Notes: generated from the sequence alone by a model not told the origin. 64,000 nt of DNA from Actinoplanes sp. DH11 (GCF_020873875.1 NZ_JAHWGU010000001.1:62001-126000); one strand, 5' to 3'; numbered from the stretch's first letter, positions 33,454 through 41,659 are shown. Made by a program: numbers and translations.

Positions 33454-34272
33454 TCAGCCGGTGGAGTGGGTGCCTTGCCGGTATTGCTGCCACAACTCCG
33501 AGGCCGCCACGATGCCGCGTGTCCAAGGATCGATGCTGCCGGCACCGATCTCTGCCCACATCCTCGCGTTGGCTTCGGCGAACGCAGTGACGCCCTCGAT
33601 TGTCGCCGTTCGCCAGGCCGGGATTTGGGCTGCCCACCATTCAGCTTGCTCGGGACGGTGGCCGGCGGTGATCAGCCAGCTCACCCAGTAGGCGGCGTCG
33701 AGCCATGCCGCGCCGCGCGTCGCCCAGCCCCAGTCGACGATGCGGGCCTCGTCGTCGCCGACGATGACGTTGGCTGGGTTCAGGTCGGTGTGCAGCAGGC
33801 TCTCGCCGGCGAAATGGTGAAGCAGGCCTTCGCTGGTGTAGGCAGCGAGTCGCTGCTCAGCCAACCGGAGTGTGATGCCCGGACACGGCAGTTCCCCGAT
33901 GCGGCCGATGAGCCGGGCGACGTGTCCGAGGTCGTTCGAGTCAGGCGTGTAATCGGCGCGGTGCCCGTCGAGGGCCTCGAAGATGAGGACGTCCCAGCCG
34001 TCCTCGACGATCCGCGCGATCAGGGCGGCGCCCACGGTGTCGACGTGCGGTGCGATCTGTGCTTCGCGCCGTTGGGTCCAGGCCCAGCGGTGCTCGGACG
34101 GTAGTGCCTTGAGAAAGTAGTCGCCATCGGGTGTGTGCAACCGTGCGGCGATGGCGCTGTTGAGGCCTTCGGTCGCTGAGTCGGCGTCGGTGATGACCGG
34201 GTCGACGACGTCGCTGATGCGGTCTCGGACAGAGGCCGGCAGTTGCCGGTAGGTGATTCGTGTCGGCGACAA
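33454..34272 (-). CDS. APH-family phosphotransferase (aminoglycoside phosphotransferase fold)
   Basis: 272 residues from ATG 34272. LLHTDLNPANVIV is the catalytic loop (HxDxxxxN) and ARIVDWGWA holds the metal-binding Asp of the DFG-like motif. The N-lobe has YFLKALPSEHRWAW with a candidate ATP-binding Lys, and DVLIFEALDG is the hinge. Members phosphorylate aminoglycosides, choline, homoserine or antibiotics; substrate cannot be assigned. It lies downstream of the RiPP precursor gene, separated by a hairpin, and could be expressed from the same operon by read-through. Confidence 0.82.
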   Translation of the reverse strand: MSPTRITYRQLPASVRDRISDVVDPVITDADSATEGLNSAIAARLHTPDGDYFLKALPSEHRWAWTQRREAQIAPHVDTVGAALIARIVEDGWDVLIFEALDGHRADYTPDSNDLGHVARLIGRIGELPCPGITLRLAEQRLAAYTSEGLLHHFAGESLLHTDLNPANVIVGDDEARIVDWGWATRGAAWLDAAYWVSWLITAGHRPEQAEWWAAQIPAWRTATIEGVTAFAEANARMWAEIGAGSIDPWTRGIVAASELWQQYRQGTHSTG

Positions 34273-34303
34273 GGTGTGTGGTCCTCGGCGGATAGGTGGG
34301 TGC

Positions 34304-34339
34304 CCGGACCGCCGCGCCCATGGCGCGACGGCGGTCCGG
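34304..34339 (-). terminator. Hairpin between RiPP precursor gene and phosphotransferase gene
   Basis: CCGGACCGCCG (34304-34314) and CGGCGGTCCGG (34329-34339) form a perfect 11-bp stem, with further pairing inside the loop. There is no T-run. It may terminate or attenuate transcription after the highly expressed precursor gene. Confidence 0.65.
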
Positions 34340-34351
34340 AACGCTGATAGG

Positions 34352-34522
34352 TCAGTTGTACGGGTTGTCGTCGCCGCAGCCGCGCTGGTTGCCCGCGGAG
34401 ATCTGGTCGACGGTGGTGAAGACGATGCCTGCCGGTTCCGACCGGCGGGCCTGCGGCAGGACTGATGTCGGGGCGGCGGTCGCCTCGGGACGGCGTGTGA
34501 TCTGAACCGGGGTCGGGCTCAT
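34352..34522 (-). CDS. Putative radical-SAM-modified RiPP precursor peptide
   Basis: 56 residues from ATG 34522, preceded by an excellent AAGGAGGA. The N-terminal half is a leader-like segment (MSPTPVQITRRPEATAAP). The C-terminal part, GIVFTTVDQISAGNQRGCG then DDNPYN, holds a single Cys and a run of Gly, Asn and Asp, typical of a core peptide. It starts 35 bp after the SPASM half of the radical SAM enzyme, in the same direction. I infer a sactipeptide- or cyclophane-like product. Because the maturase is presently split by an inversion, the peptide may be unmodified in this arrangement. Confidence 0.65.
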   Translation of the reverse strand: MSPTPVQITRRPEATAAPTSVLPQARRSEPAGIVFTTVDQISAGNQRGCGDDNPYN

Positions 34523-34556
34523 GATTCCTCCTTGTTCCCGTGCTGGCAGTAGTGAC

Positions 34557-34991
34557 TCAGTGGTGCCTCGCCGCCTGGTAGACCTTGGCCATGGGTCGGC
34601 ATACCCGGCAGGTGGACGACAGGGTGCAGCCGGAACATCCACCCGTGCGAAGCATTTGGGCGTCTGCGATCGCGGGCAGGCGCAGTAGGCCTTGCGGCCC
34701 TTCGGTAATGATGTTGATCGGGTTCTCCCTGCCGACCTTGCACATGGTCGCGTTGCCGTGCGGGTCGACGTGGAAGCTGGTGTGCCCGGCCGGGCAGCCC
34801 TGGAAGATCGCGGACTTGTCCAGGTAACCGGGCGTCTGGGAGTCGAGGGTTGAGGCGCTGCCGCTGTAGGTCGGCGAGATCGACCCGAACTCTTTGAAAG
34901 GCAGGCCGAGGTCGCGTACCAGAGCACGCATCTCGTTCAGCTCGTCGATGTTGTGCTTGGTGATGATGATCGTGACTTCGACCGGCAGTGT
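34557..34991 (-). pseudogene. Radical SAM/SPASM maturase, 3' part (displaced by inversion)
   Basis: 144 codons ending at stop 34557, open from the breakpoint near 34989-34993. It begins TLPVEVTIIITKHNIDELNE, which is the middle of a radical SAM TIM barrel. The SPASM cysteines follow: GCPAGHTSF, ATMCKVG and GGCSGCTLSSTCRVC, which bind auxiliary Fe-S clusters. No start codon or ribosome site belongs to it. The matching 5' part is on the other strand at 35220-35873. Joined at CAACA, they give a 361-residue enzyme with no lost or extra base. Confidence 0.88.
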
Positions 34992-34993
34992 TG

Positions 34994-35227
34994 GCCCTGC
35001 TGCTGAATGTTGTCGACGCGCCGGTCGTGGCGAGGGTCGGCACCACGTGGATGAGCATCGACTCCGTCCGCAAGTCCGAGGGCCGCTACGTCCTGGAACT
35101 CGATCCCGAGGACATGCAGACGGCTGTTGAACATCTCGTCATCGACAGCGCAACGGCGGCGAAGGCCAGGGCCATGCCGACGAAGAACGACGAAGCAGCA
35201 GACGCGAAAGGGGCATCGGATGTTTGA
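34994..35227 (+). pseudogene. Small RiPP-operon gene, 3' part (inside inverted segment)
   Basis: 78 codons including stop: ALLLNVVDAPVVARVGTTW, then RKSEGRYVLELDPEDMQTAV and a Lys/Ala/Asp tail. Its stop overlaps the start of the radical SAM 5' part by 8 bp. A GTG at 34988 allows a start by chance, but there is no ribosome site. Rejoined with 35869-35910 it makes a 91-residue protein beginning MTGRAPAENRSGLL. I recognise no family; it does not look like a PqqD-type leader-binding domain. Confidence 0.75.
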
Positions 35228-35873
35228 GGCGATCGTCAGCCCACAAGAGGACCAGTTCGTCGCCGTCCGACCCGGTCAGCCTGCCGCGATGCAACTGCCG
35301 GCCGCGCTGTACGCCATGCTCGCCGACCTGGCCGACCAAAACGGCGTCGTGCCCGACTGGTTCGCCGACGCCGCCGCACAGGCCTGGACCGTGAACCTGC
35401 GGCACCGGCCCGTTCGCGACGCGCTACTGGTCCGGCCTCCCTCGACGCTGCCCGTGACCTACTGCCGCGCCTCATGGGAGATCAACCTCGGTTGCAACTT
35501 CTCCTGCGAGCACTGCTATCTGGAGACCCGCCCGTTCGCCGGCCTCGACCTGCCCGAGAAGCTGCACCTGATCGAAACCCTGCGCGACATGGGCGTTCTC
35601 TGGTTCCAGATTACCGGTGGCGAACCCCTGATCGACCCGCACTTCGCACCGGCGTACCGAGCCGCCCACGACGCCGGAATGATGCTCGAAGTCCTGACGA
35701 ACGGTTCCCGCCTCGCCCGGCCGGAAATCCTCGACGTCTTCCGGGCCTCCCGCCCGCACAAGATCACCGTCTCGATGTACGGCGCGAGCCCGGAGACCGC
35801 GTACGCCCTCACCTGGACCAAGAGCGCGTTCAAGAACACCTACGCGGGACTGGTGGCAGCCGCGGATGCAACA
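35220..35873 (+). pseudogene. Radical SAM/SPASM maturase, 5' part (inside inverted segment)
   Basis: 218 codons from ATG 35220. Residues 1-75 are a less conserved N-terminal domain. CNFSCEHCY (Cys92, 96, 99) binds the [4Fe-4S] cluster and S-adenosylmethionine. WFQITGGEPLIDP is the GGEP motif, and MLEVLTNGS and HKITVSMYGAS follow. The core stops in KNTYAGLVAAADAT at the breakpoint. Beyond 35873 the frame runs on to 36260 through antisense of other genes, giving a meaningless tail and no SPASM domain. The enzyme is probably inactive as drawn. Confidence 0.88.
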
Positions 35874-35910
35874 GTCCACTGCGGTTCTCAGCCGGCGCCC
35901 GCCCGGTCAT
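35869..35910 (-). pseudogene. Small RiPP-operon gene, 5' part
   Basis: Fourteen codons, MTGRAPAENRSGLL, starting at ATG 35910. The ATG overlaps the TGA of the upstream gene as ATGA, a strong sign of a genuine coupled start. After TTG at 35871-35869 the frame enters the inverted segment. The rest of the gene is at 34994-35227 on the other strand. Confidence 0.75.
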
Positions 35911-36161
35911 GTCGCGGCTTCCCGGGCGGTCCAGCCGAGAAACCGCTCGTAGAGGTCGGGCGGCGGCCCGCTCATCCGGGCTGCCCAGTCGTCGATTGCC
36001 TCGAGCAGGTACGAGCCGAGCAGGACCGACAGCCCGTGGGGGAAGTTCTGGTACTGCTCGGCGAGTTCGACTTTGGCGATGGCGCACGGCCACGGCTCGC
36101 CGCATATCTTGCAATCCCAGGCCGGTCGCTCTCCTTGGTGGTCCGTCCGCGGCGTCAACAT
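35907..36161 (-). CDS. Small actinobacterial protein of RiPP operon (CxxCGxPWPC type)
   Basis: 84 residues from ATG 36161 with GGGAGG six bases upstream. MLTPRTDHQGERPAWDCKIC continues GEPWPCAIAKVELAEQY and ends PPDLYERFLGW. It belongs to a small actinomycete family often annotated, without good support, as flavin reductase. The three cysteines in DCKICGEPWPC may bind zinc. Its stop overlaps the start of the next small gene (ATGA). Function unknown. Confidence 0.7.
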   Translation of the reverse strand: MLTPRTDHQGERPAWDCKICGEPWPCAIAKVELAEQYQNFPHGLSVLLGSYLLEAIDDWAARMSGPPPDLYERFLGWTAREAAT

Positions 36162-36189
36162 CGCCCGCCTCCCACGGCTCGGGCCGGCG

Positions 36190-36471
36190 TCATTGCTGCC
36201 TCGCAGCAAACAGTTCCTGGCCGCTGCGCCCGGCGACGGGAACCCGCCGGGCGGAGATGAGCTCCGGACGACTCGCTCCCGGCTGGCGCACCGGTAGCCG
36301 CAGGCTCCGCGAGAAGATCACCACCGCGCTCTCCCGCCGCCAACACGGCCCCGGCGAATCACACGCCAGGCAACGCCCCGATGCGCTCGACGTCACATGC
36401 TCGTCAAGCGTCATCTGAGCTCGGCTGAGTAGTTGCTCGGCCGACACCGCGTAGTACGTGTTCCCCGCCAT
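36190..36471 (-). CDS. Small Cys-containing protein, first gene of RiPP operon
   Basis: 93 residues from ATG 36471 with GGAGGA upstream. NTYYAVSAEQLLSRAQMTLD is a helix, followed by SGRCLACDSPGPCWRRESAV with three Cys, and a basic Arg/Pro/Gly tail. The pattern resembles the next gene's Cys motif. I know it only as an uncharacterised actinomycete family. It is divergent from the NUDIX gene, so the operon promoter should lie in 36472-36720. Confidence 0.65.
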   Translation of the reverse strand: MAGNTYYAVSAEQLLSRAQMTLDEHVTSSASGRCLACDSPGPCWRRESAVVIFSRSLRLPVRQPGASRPELISARRVPVAGRSGQELFAARQQ

Positions 36472-36725
36472 GCTGTCCTCCCTGCCGCCGAGGCCCGGCC
36501 GGTCACCCACCGCCACGGAGGCACTGCTCACGTAGCGGCGGGGAGTCATCGCCGGTATCGCTCATGAGGCGGCCGGAACTCGTGGGCCGCCGTCTGCTTC
36601 GCTGCTGATCGCCATGCGTTGTGATCGAGAGTGGCGGGCCGGTGGCCCGTAGTGAAGGCGACAGTCGTCAGCCGCCGTCAGCCGACGCTGACCAGCAGCG
36701 GAGTACGCCCATACGAGTCTGCGGA

Positions 36726-36731
36726 TACTGT
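36726..36731 (+). promoter_or_regulatory. -10 box for leaderless NUDIX gene
   Basis: TACTGT ends 6 nt before ATG 36738, the standard spacing for leaderless transcription in actinomycetes. No -35 is evident. Confidence 0.45.
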
Positions 36732-36737
36732 GCGCTC

Positions 36738-37301
36738 ATGAGCGCGGAGCCGAAGCGAGCCAGTGAATGGACCATCCACGGAGAACGCGTCATCGACGAC
36801 ACGCGCCGCGCGGTGCTGAGCATCGCCGACGTGGAACTACCCGACGGCGTGCGGTTCGAGCAGTACGTCCTGCGGATCCCAGGTGCGGCCATGGTCATCG
36901 CCCTCGACGACGAGCAGCGCGTACTGATGATGTGGCGGCACCGCTTCATCCTCGACCGCTGGGTCTGGGAGCTGCCCGGCGGCTACCTCGACCCCGCGGA
37001 GGAGCCGATGGCCTGCGCCGCCCGTGAAGTCGAGGAGGAGACCGGCTGGCGGCCGCGCAGCATGGAGAAGCTGGTGTCCTACCAGCCCATGGTTGGCACC
37101 ATTGACCAGGACAACGTCGTCTACCTGGCCCGTGGGGCCGACTTCACCGGTGCGGACCCGGACGTCAACGAAGCCGAGCGCATCGGCTGGATCCCCCTTG
37201 ACGAGGTCCAGCAGCACATCGACAACGGGACGATCGTCGGCGCTGGCTCCGTGGCAGGTCTGCTCGCCGTACTTCTGCTGAAAGCGACTGGCAAGCTCTA
37301 A
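36738..37301 (+). CDS. NUDIX hydrolase
   Basis: 187 residues from ATG 36738. The NUDIX box is complete: GGYLDPAEEPMACAARE then VEEETGW, fitting GX5EX7REUXEEXGU. FILDRWVWELPGG and VGTIDQDNVVYLARGAD resemble ADP-ribose or ADP-sugar pyrophosphatases. Its last codons overlap by 4 bp, tail to tail, with the regulator gene. Co-location of NUDIX and this kind of HTH regulator recurs in actinomycetes, so a functional link is plausible. Confidence 0.92.
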   Translation: MSAEPKRASEWTIHGERVIDDTRRAVLSIADVELPDGVRFEQYVLRIPGAAMVIALDDEQRVLMMWRHRFILDRWVWELPGGYLDPAEEPMACAAREVEEETGWRPRSMEKLVSYQPMVGTIDQDNVVYLARGADFTGADPDVNEAERIGWIPLDEVQQHIDNGTIVGAGSVAGLLAVLLLKATGKL

Positions 37302-38674
37302 ACGCTCTGCAACAGCGGAGCCGCACGCTCGGTGAACTCCCGCACAGCGGGAAGCCCGGCATGCTTCGAGAGCCGGTCCGCCAGGTCGGCCAAATAGTCG
37401 CGAGCCCGTGAGGAGTGCAGCCCCTCCACCGCGTCGACGGCCTCGACGCCTACCCGGGCGGCCTCCTCCACCTCACCGGTCTGCACGTGCGCCACCGCCA
37501 GCAGGACAAGGTTGAACTGACGCCCCCGGGCGTACTGCCGCCCGTCCATGTCGAGGGACCTGGTGGCGAACCGCTGCGCGAGGTCACCCCGGCCCAGAGC
37601 CGTGAAGCAGTGCCCGAACTTCGCCGCCAGATACGACTCGTCGAAGTAGCCGATCCACTGCGGCTCGCTGCTCCTGTCCGCCTTGTCGAAGATGCTCTCC
37701 GCCCGGCTCAACGCAGTAGCGCAGGCAGCCTCGTTCCCACCGACCGCGTATCCCTGGGCTTCCAGCACCGCCGACTCCGCCTGGATCGCGGCGATGCCGA
37801 CCTCCGTCGCCGCCCGCCCCGCAGCACGAGCCAGATCAACCGCCTCGTCCGAGGCCCGCAGGTAGGCGGCCTGATGACTCATCGCCGCCAGGATCTCCGC
37901 GCCCAGCGCCCGGTCTCCGGCACCGGCCGCAAGCCGAAGGGCCTGGATGAGGTACCGCTGGGCCAGTCCGTGCATGCCCGCGTCATAAGACGCCCAGCCG
38001 GCCAGTTGCGTCATCTCCGCCACCGCGGACAGCAATTGACGGCCGGTCGCGGCGTCGTAGCGGCCATTGACCAGGTCAGTGACGTCACCGTCGAGGAAGC
38101 GCACCAAGCTCTCCCGGATGTGGCCACCGCCGAACTGGTTGTCCAGCGTGCGATACGTCGAGGTCATCCGCCGCACGGTCTCCACGTCAGGTATCCCGAT
38201 GAGTCGTTCCCCCGTACCCGAAGGCTGCTCGTCGAACGAGGCCATCAGCCATCGCATAGCCGGAGGAAGGAACGCCGTCGCGCTGAATCCGACACGCCGA
38301 AGAAGGTCTCGCCGCTGCATATCGCCTCGCCAAAGATCCACGGCGACATCAATGCCGTGCCGCCAATCCGGCGCGAACTGTAGCCCGGTCGGCGCGCCGG
38401 CACCCGTGGAATCGACATCGACAGGCTGTAAGCCGCTGTCGGCTGACATTTCCTGAACCATGGCGGACAGTCGTCCACCCGCGTTGAGCGCGCCATCGAG
38501 CAGCACCGCTACCGAAACACTTGGCCGCTTGGTCCCGGTCTCCAGGTCCCACAAATAACCGTGCGAACAGTGGATCATCTGACCCAGTCGCCGCAGCGAT
38601 ACACCTTGCTGTTCGCGCAGCTCCTTGAGCTTTCGCGAGAAATTGGGATCGACGACGACGGTCCGTCTCGGCAT
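37298..38674 (-). CDS. XRE-family transcriptional regulator with TPR-like C-terminal domain
   Basis: 458 residues from ATG 38674 (GGGAG upstream). The helix-turn-helix is LKELREQQGVSLRRLGQMIH with SHGYLWDLETGTKRPS. The remaining 370 residues are helical repeats (LAQRYLIQALRLAAGAGDRA, AVDLARAAGRAATEVGIA, CATALSRAESIFDKADRSS) like the TPR sensory part of actinobacterial regulators, which may bind a peptide or small ligand. It is convergent with the NUDIX gene. Its upstream region cuts off the SDR fragment, so it or its neighbour was inserted. Confidence 0.87.
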   Translation of the reverse strand: MPRRTVVVDPNFSRKLKELREQQGVSLRRLGQMIHCSHGYLWDLETGTKRPSVSVAVLLDGALNAGGRLSAMVQEMSADSGLQPVDVDSTGAGAPTGLQFAPDWRHGIDVAVDLWRGDMQRRDLLRRVGFSATAFLPPAMRWLMASFDEQPSGTGERLIGIPDVETVRRMTSTYRTLDNQFGGGHIRESLVRFLDGDVTDLVNGRYDAATGRQLLSAVAEMTQLAGWASYDAGMHGLAQRYLIQALRLAAGAGDRALGAEILAAMSHQAAYLRASDEAVDLARAAGRAATEVGIAAIQAESAVLEAQGYAVGGNEAACATALSRAESIFDKADRSSEPQWIGYFDESYLAAKFGHCFTALGRGDLAQRFATRSLDMDGRQYARGRQFNLVLLAVAHVQTGEVEEAARVGVEAVDAVEGLHSSRARDYLADLADRLSKHAGLPAVREFTERAAPLLQSV

Positions 38675-38789
38675 GATTCGCTCCCCAGGCTTTAGCCGAG
38701 AAGATCGGCTTTTGCATTCCCTTGGTCGCGTAGCTTGTGCGAACGATACCGGACCCATTTCGATCCATCCGGCCTCGATCGGTGTGAAC

Positions 38790-38933
38790 AGCCCGTAGCT
38801 CACGCACCGCCTCCGCGCTGGTGGACTCCCGTGCCAGGACGACGAGCCGGAGCTCCGGGTGGTCGTGCAGCAGGGCTGCAGCGGCGAACCGTCCGATCCC
38901 TCGGGTAGCGCCGGTCATGACCAATGTGTGCAT
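38790..38933 (-). pseudogene. Short-chain dehydrogenase, N-terminal fragment
   Basis: Starts at ATG 38933 with AAGGAGA upstream. MHTLVMTGATRGIGRFAAAA is the SDR nucleotide-binding TGxxxGIG motif, and LRLVVLAREST is the second beta strand. Homology stops near residue 48, and the frame runs into the promoter of the HTH regulator. The catalytic YxxxK part is absent. It is a deletion remnant. Confidence 0.75.
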
Positions 38934-39152
38934 ATCGTTCTCCTTTTGACTCGGCTGGCAACGTCAGCACAGGTTCAAGGCCAGGAGCCGCACGCCGAGG
39001 TTCGCGGGCAGAAGGCGACACGGGCGCGGCTGGCAAAGCCGGACATGGCATCGCCGGCTTCGGACTTTCGCCGGCTGGCGCCGGTCCGGAACATGGCCAG
39101 CGTGGTGGGCGACGGTGTGCTGTGGCGATGCCCAGCGGAACGTTTGAACAGC

Positions 39153-40340
39153 TCAGCGATGCGCCTCGAGCCATCCCTGAACTTCCGCGATCACCCGTGG
39201 GTCTGGTTCGCCCAGTTCGTCGGCGAACTTCGGCGAAATGTTCATGGTGTGCCCGATGCCCGGGTAGATGATCACCTTGTGGTCTTTGTTGCCGGCCGCT
39301 GCCATGGCGGCGTCTGCGGTGAGCGCTGCTCGGGCCGGGGTTTCCAGGTCGTTCTCACCGTTGAGTAAGAGCGTTGGGCCGGAGAACCGGGGCAGTGCCT
39401 TCCCAGCATCCGGGAACCGGGCAAGGTCTTGGATGTATCTGACCAGGAAGGGGTCCAGGCCGGGGATGGCCGGGTACGCGTCGATTCCGGTGATCGTGCG
39501 CAGCACCGCGCCGGCCTCTGTGTCGATGGCGATCTGACCGTCGTGGTTTCGGTCGGTGCTTGCCTTGACCATCTTGCCGTCGAGCAGGACGGAGCGGAAC
39601 AGGTCGGCGACCGGTTGCGGCTGGCCCACCAGGCCGTCGGTGGCTTCGGTGGCGGTCAGCCGGCCGTCGCCGTCGATGTCGAACTCGTCGTGTAATTGCA
39701 GCGGCAGGCGACCGTAGATCTGGAACGTCAGGAGTTCCTTGACGGGCTTGCCGAGGACTGCCATCGCGACCACCCCGGCCGGTTTCGGGATGCCGAAGTT
39801 GTGCGGGTCGGCGGCGAGGTTGGCGGCCACGTTGGTGCCTTCGCTGTGGCCGATCAGGAAAATCTTCGAGGGGTTCACTCGCGGTGATTTGGCCGCGAAC
39901 CGGAGCACCGTGGCAGCGTCCTGCTGGGTCCGGTCGTAGGGGCGCTTCGGCTCCGACTGGGCGGTATCAGTGGTGGTTGTCGGCCCGATGTCGCTCACCC
40001 CGCGCTTGTTGAAGCGCAAGGTCGCGTAGCCCGCACGGCCGGCTGCCTGCGCAAGCCCTACGAAGGTCGAGCCCTTGCCGCCCGGCAGCGTCTGGTTCAT
40101 ATCGTTGCGTCCGCTGCCGTGCAGGAGCACGACCAGCGGTAAGCGTCCCTGGGCAGCGTTTGGATAGGTCAGTTCGGCCTTGGTGACCCAGCCGTGGCCG
40201 AGGTCGATCCTTACTTGCTCGCGGGTGATGTCGTCCCAGCCGGACGACGAGGCGGGCTGGGAAGGTACGTCGGCGTTGGCGGCCCCCGCACCCGCGGTGA
40301 GCAGAGCGGCGCCGGCGAGAACGATGAGCAGCTTTCTCAT
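39153..40340 (-). CDS. Secreted alpha/beta hydrolase with two EF-hand loops
   Basis: 395 residues from ATG 40340. The signal peptide is MRKLLIVLAGAALLTAGAGA, with an ANA-type cleavage site. LVVLLHGSGRNDM is the oxyanion HG loop, LIGHSEGTNVAA the nucleophile elbow with Ser, and YPGIGHTMN the His; the Asp is in NGENDLETP. Inserted in the lid region are DIDGDGRLTATE and DRNHDGQIAIDTE, two canonical 12-residue EF-hand calcium loops. Calcium may stabilise the secreted enzyme or gate its lid. Substrate unknown. It is followed upstream by a second secreted hydrolase gene in the same direction. Confidence 0.87.
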   Translation of the reverse strand: MRKLLIVLAGAALLTAGAGAANADVPSQPASSSGWDDITREQVRIDLGHGWVTKAELTYPNAAQGRLPLVVLLHGSGRNDMNQTLPGGKGSTFVGLAQAAGRAGYATLRFNKRGVSDIGPTTTTDTAQSEPKRPYDRTQQDAATVLRFAAKSPRVNPSKIFLIGHSEGTNVAANLAADPHNFGIPKPAGVVAMAVLGKPVKELLTFQIYGRLPLQLHDEFDIDGDGRLTATEATDGLVGQPQPVADLFRSVLLDGKMVKASTDRNHDGQIAIDTEAGAVLRTITGIDAYPAIPGLDPFLVRYIQDLARFPDAGKALPRFSGPTLLLNGENDLETPARAALTADAAMAAAGNKDHKVIIYPGIGHTMNISPKFADELGEPDPRVIAEVQGWLEAHR

Positions 40341-40429
40341 GTCAATTGTCCTTGTTCGGCGAGGGCCGACATCGTCAGGTGGGGCCGCGCCGTCGATCGG
40401 AAAGACGCGGCTCCACCTGACGAACGGGC

Positions 40430-41659
40430 TCAGCGGGCGTTGCAGAGGGCGTGGTCGACCAGGTCGGTGGTGATGTCCACGGTGGGCATCGGCACGCCGA
40501 GGTCCGGTTTGAGCGAGTCGGTGTTGATCGACACGGTGACGCTGCGGGAACCGTCCGGGGTGACGCCGTTGCGGGTCATGAAGCCAGGGATGTCGCCGCC
40601 GTGGCTCCAGTAGCCGCCGCACGAGTTGTCCGACCACACGATGCCCAGGCCGTACCGAGCGCCGGGCCACCTGGCTCGCAGCCTGTCATCGGTCTCCACG
40701 GTGCGCAGCATCTCGGCGAGCTGGGCGGGCTTGAGTACCTTGCCGGTCATCAGTGCCCGCAGGAAGGTGTTGGCGTCGTCCGCGGTGCTGATCATCTCGC
40801 CGGCGGGGCCGGCCAGGGACGGGTTCAACAGCGTGGCGTCGATCGGTTCGCCGTAGCGGGGATCCTCCGGCGTTGCGTCCGGGCCGGGGAACCGCTGGTA
40901 GCCCACCGGGTGTGGGCGGGGGATGGTCGGGGTGGTGCCCGGCAAGTAGGTGTCGCGCAGGCCGAGCGGCCGCACGATTCGGTTGCGGACCTCCTGCTGC
41001 CAGGTCCGGCCGGTGACCTTCTCGATGATCATCGAGGCGACGACGTAGCCGGTGTTGGAGTAACTCCACCGCGTGCCCGGCGCGAAGTCGGCCGGGAACT
41101 GCATGGCAAGACCGACGAGTTCGGCGTTCGTCCAGGTACGCAGGCGCGACTGCTGGAATCCCTCCTCGGTGCCCAGAGCGGCCATGGCGTTGGTGTACTC
41201 GGGCAGACCGCTGGTGTGCTGCAGAAGTTGCCGCACGGTGATCTTCCGGCCGTCGTTGCCCTTGTCCTGGATCAGGCCGGGCAGGAACCGTTCGACCTTG
41301 TCGTCCAGCGACAGCTTGCGCTCGCCGACCAGCTGCAGCACAGTCGCCGCCACAAACGGCTTGGTGTAGCTGCCGATCCGGAACTTCGCCTCCCACGCGA
41401 TCGGGGCGCGCTTTGCGACGTTGCCGTATCCGCTGCGCACCTGCACGTCTCCGCGCGAGGTGTCCAAGGCGACCAGCACACCCGGCGCGCCGTACTTGCG
41501 CAGTCCATCGGCGTCGGCCTGCAGAGTGGCGCTCAGGCTCGGCCGGAACGCGGCTGGCGTCAACGAGCTGGGGGTCGTGGCCTGAGCGGCTCCGATACCG
41601 ACGACGGCGGCTCCCGCTATCGTCGCCGCGACCATGACGGTCACAAGTGATTTCCTCAT
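40430..41659 (-). CDS. Secreted serine hydrolase (beta-lactamase class C / D-Ala-D-Ala carboxypeptidase type)
   Basis: 409 residues from ATG 41659. The signal peptide is MRKSLVTVMVAATIAGAAVVG, ending AQA. The three active-site motifs are GSYTKPF (SxxK), WSYSNTGY (YxN) and WSHGGDIPG (HxG). LLQHTSGLPEY is the family's usual strand. Such enzymes trim peptidoglycan or hydrolyse D-amino-acid esters. Same direction as the alpha/beta hydrolase gene (89-bp gap), so possibly one operon. Confidence 0.92.
   Translation of the reverse strand: MRKSLVTVMVAATIAGAAVVGIGAAQATTPSSLTPAAFRPSLSATLQADADGLRKYGAPGVLVALDTSRGDVQVRSGYGNVAKRAPIAWEAKFRIGSYTKPFVAATVLQLVGERKLSLDDKVERFLPGLIQDKGNDGRKITVRQLLQHTSGLPEYTNAMAALGTEEGFQQSRLRTWTNAELVGLAMQFPADFAPGTRWSYSNTGYVVASMIIEKVTGRTWQQEVRNRIVRPLGLRDTYLPGTTPTIPRPHPVGYQRFPGPDATPEDPRYGEPIDATLLNPSLAGPAGEMISTADDANTFLRALMTGKVLKPAQLAEMLRTVETDDRLRARWPGARYGLGIVWSDNSCGGYWSHGGDIPGFMTRNGVTPDGSRSVTVSINTDSLKPDLGVPMPTVDITTDLVDHALCNAR

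Larger units (their letters stand above)
34989..35873. other. Inverted DNA segment splitting two RiPP-operon genes
   Basis: TGTTG at 34989-34993 and CAACA at 35869-35873 are inverted copies at the two breakpoints. Reversing the DNA between them joins 34557-34991 with 35220-35873 (radical SAM/SPASM) and 35869-35910 with 34994-35227 (small gene), both exactly in frame on the minus strand. The whole operon 36471 to 34352 then reads in one direction with overlapping stop and start codons. No recombinase gene is adjacent. Confidence 0.88.

Noticed and set aside
34937..35134. A 65-codon minus-strand frame starting MFNSRLHVLG across the left breakpoint
   Set aside because: It is antisense to the displaced gene part and has no ribosome site or family.
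35874..36260. Extension of the radical SAM 5' part to a 377-residue protein
   Set aside because: After the breakpoint the frame reads antisense of the two small genes, without SPASM cysteines. It is not a real domain.
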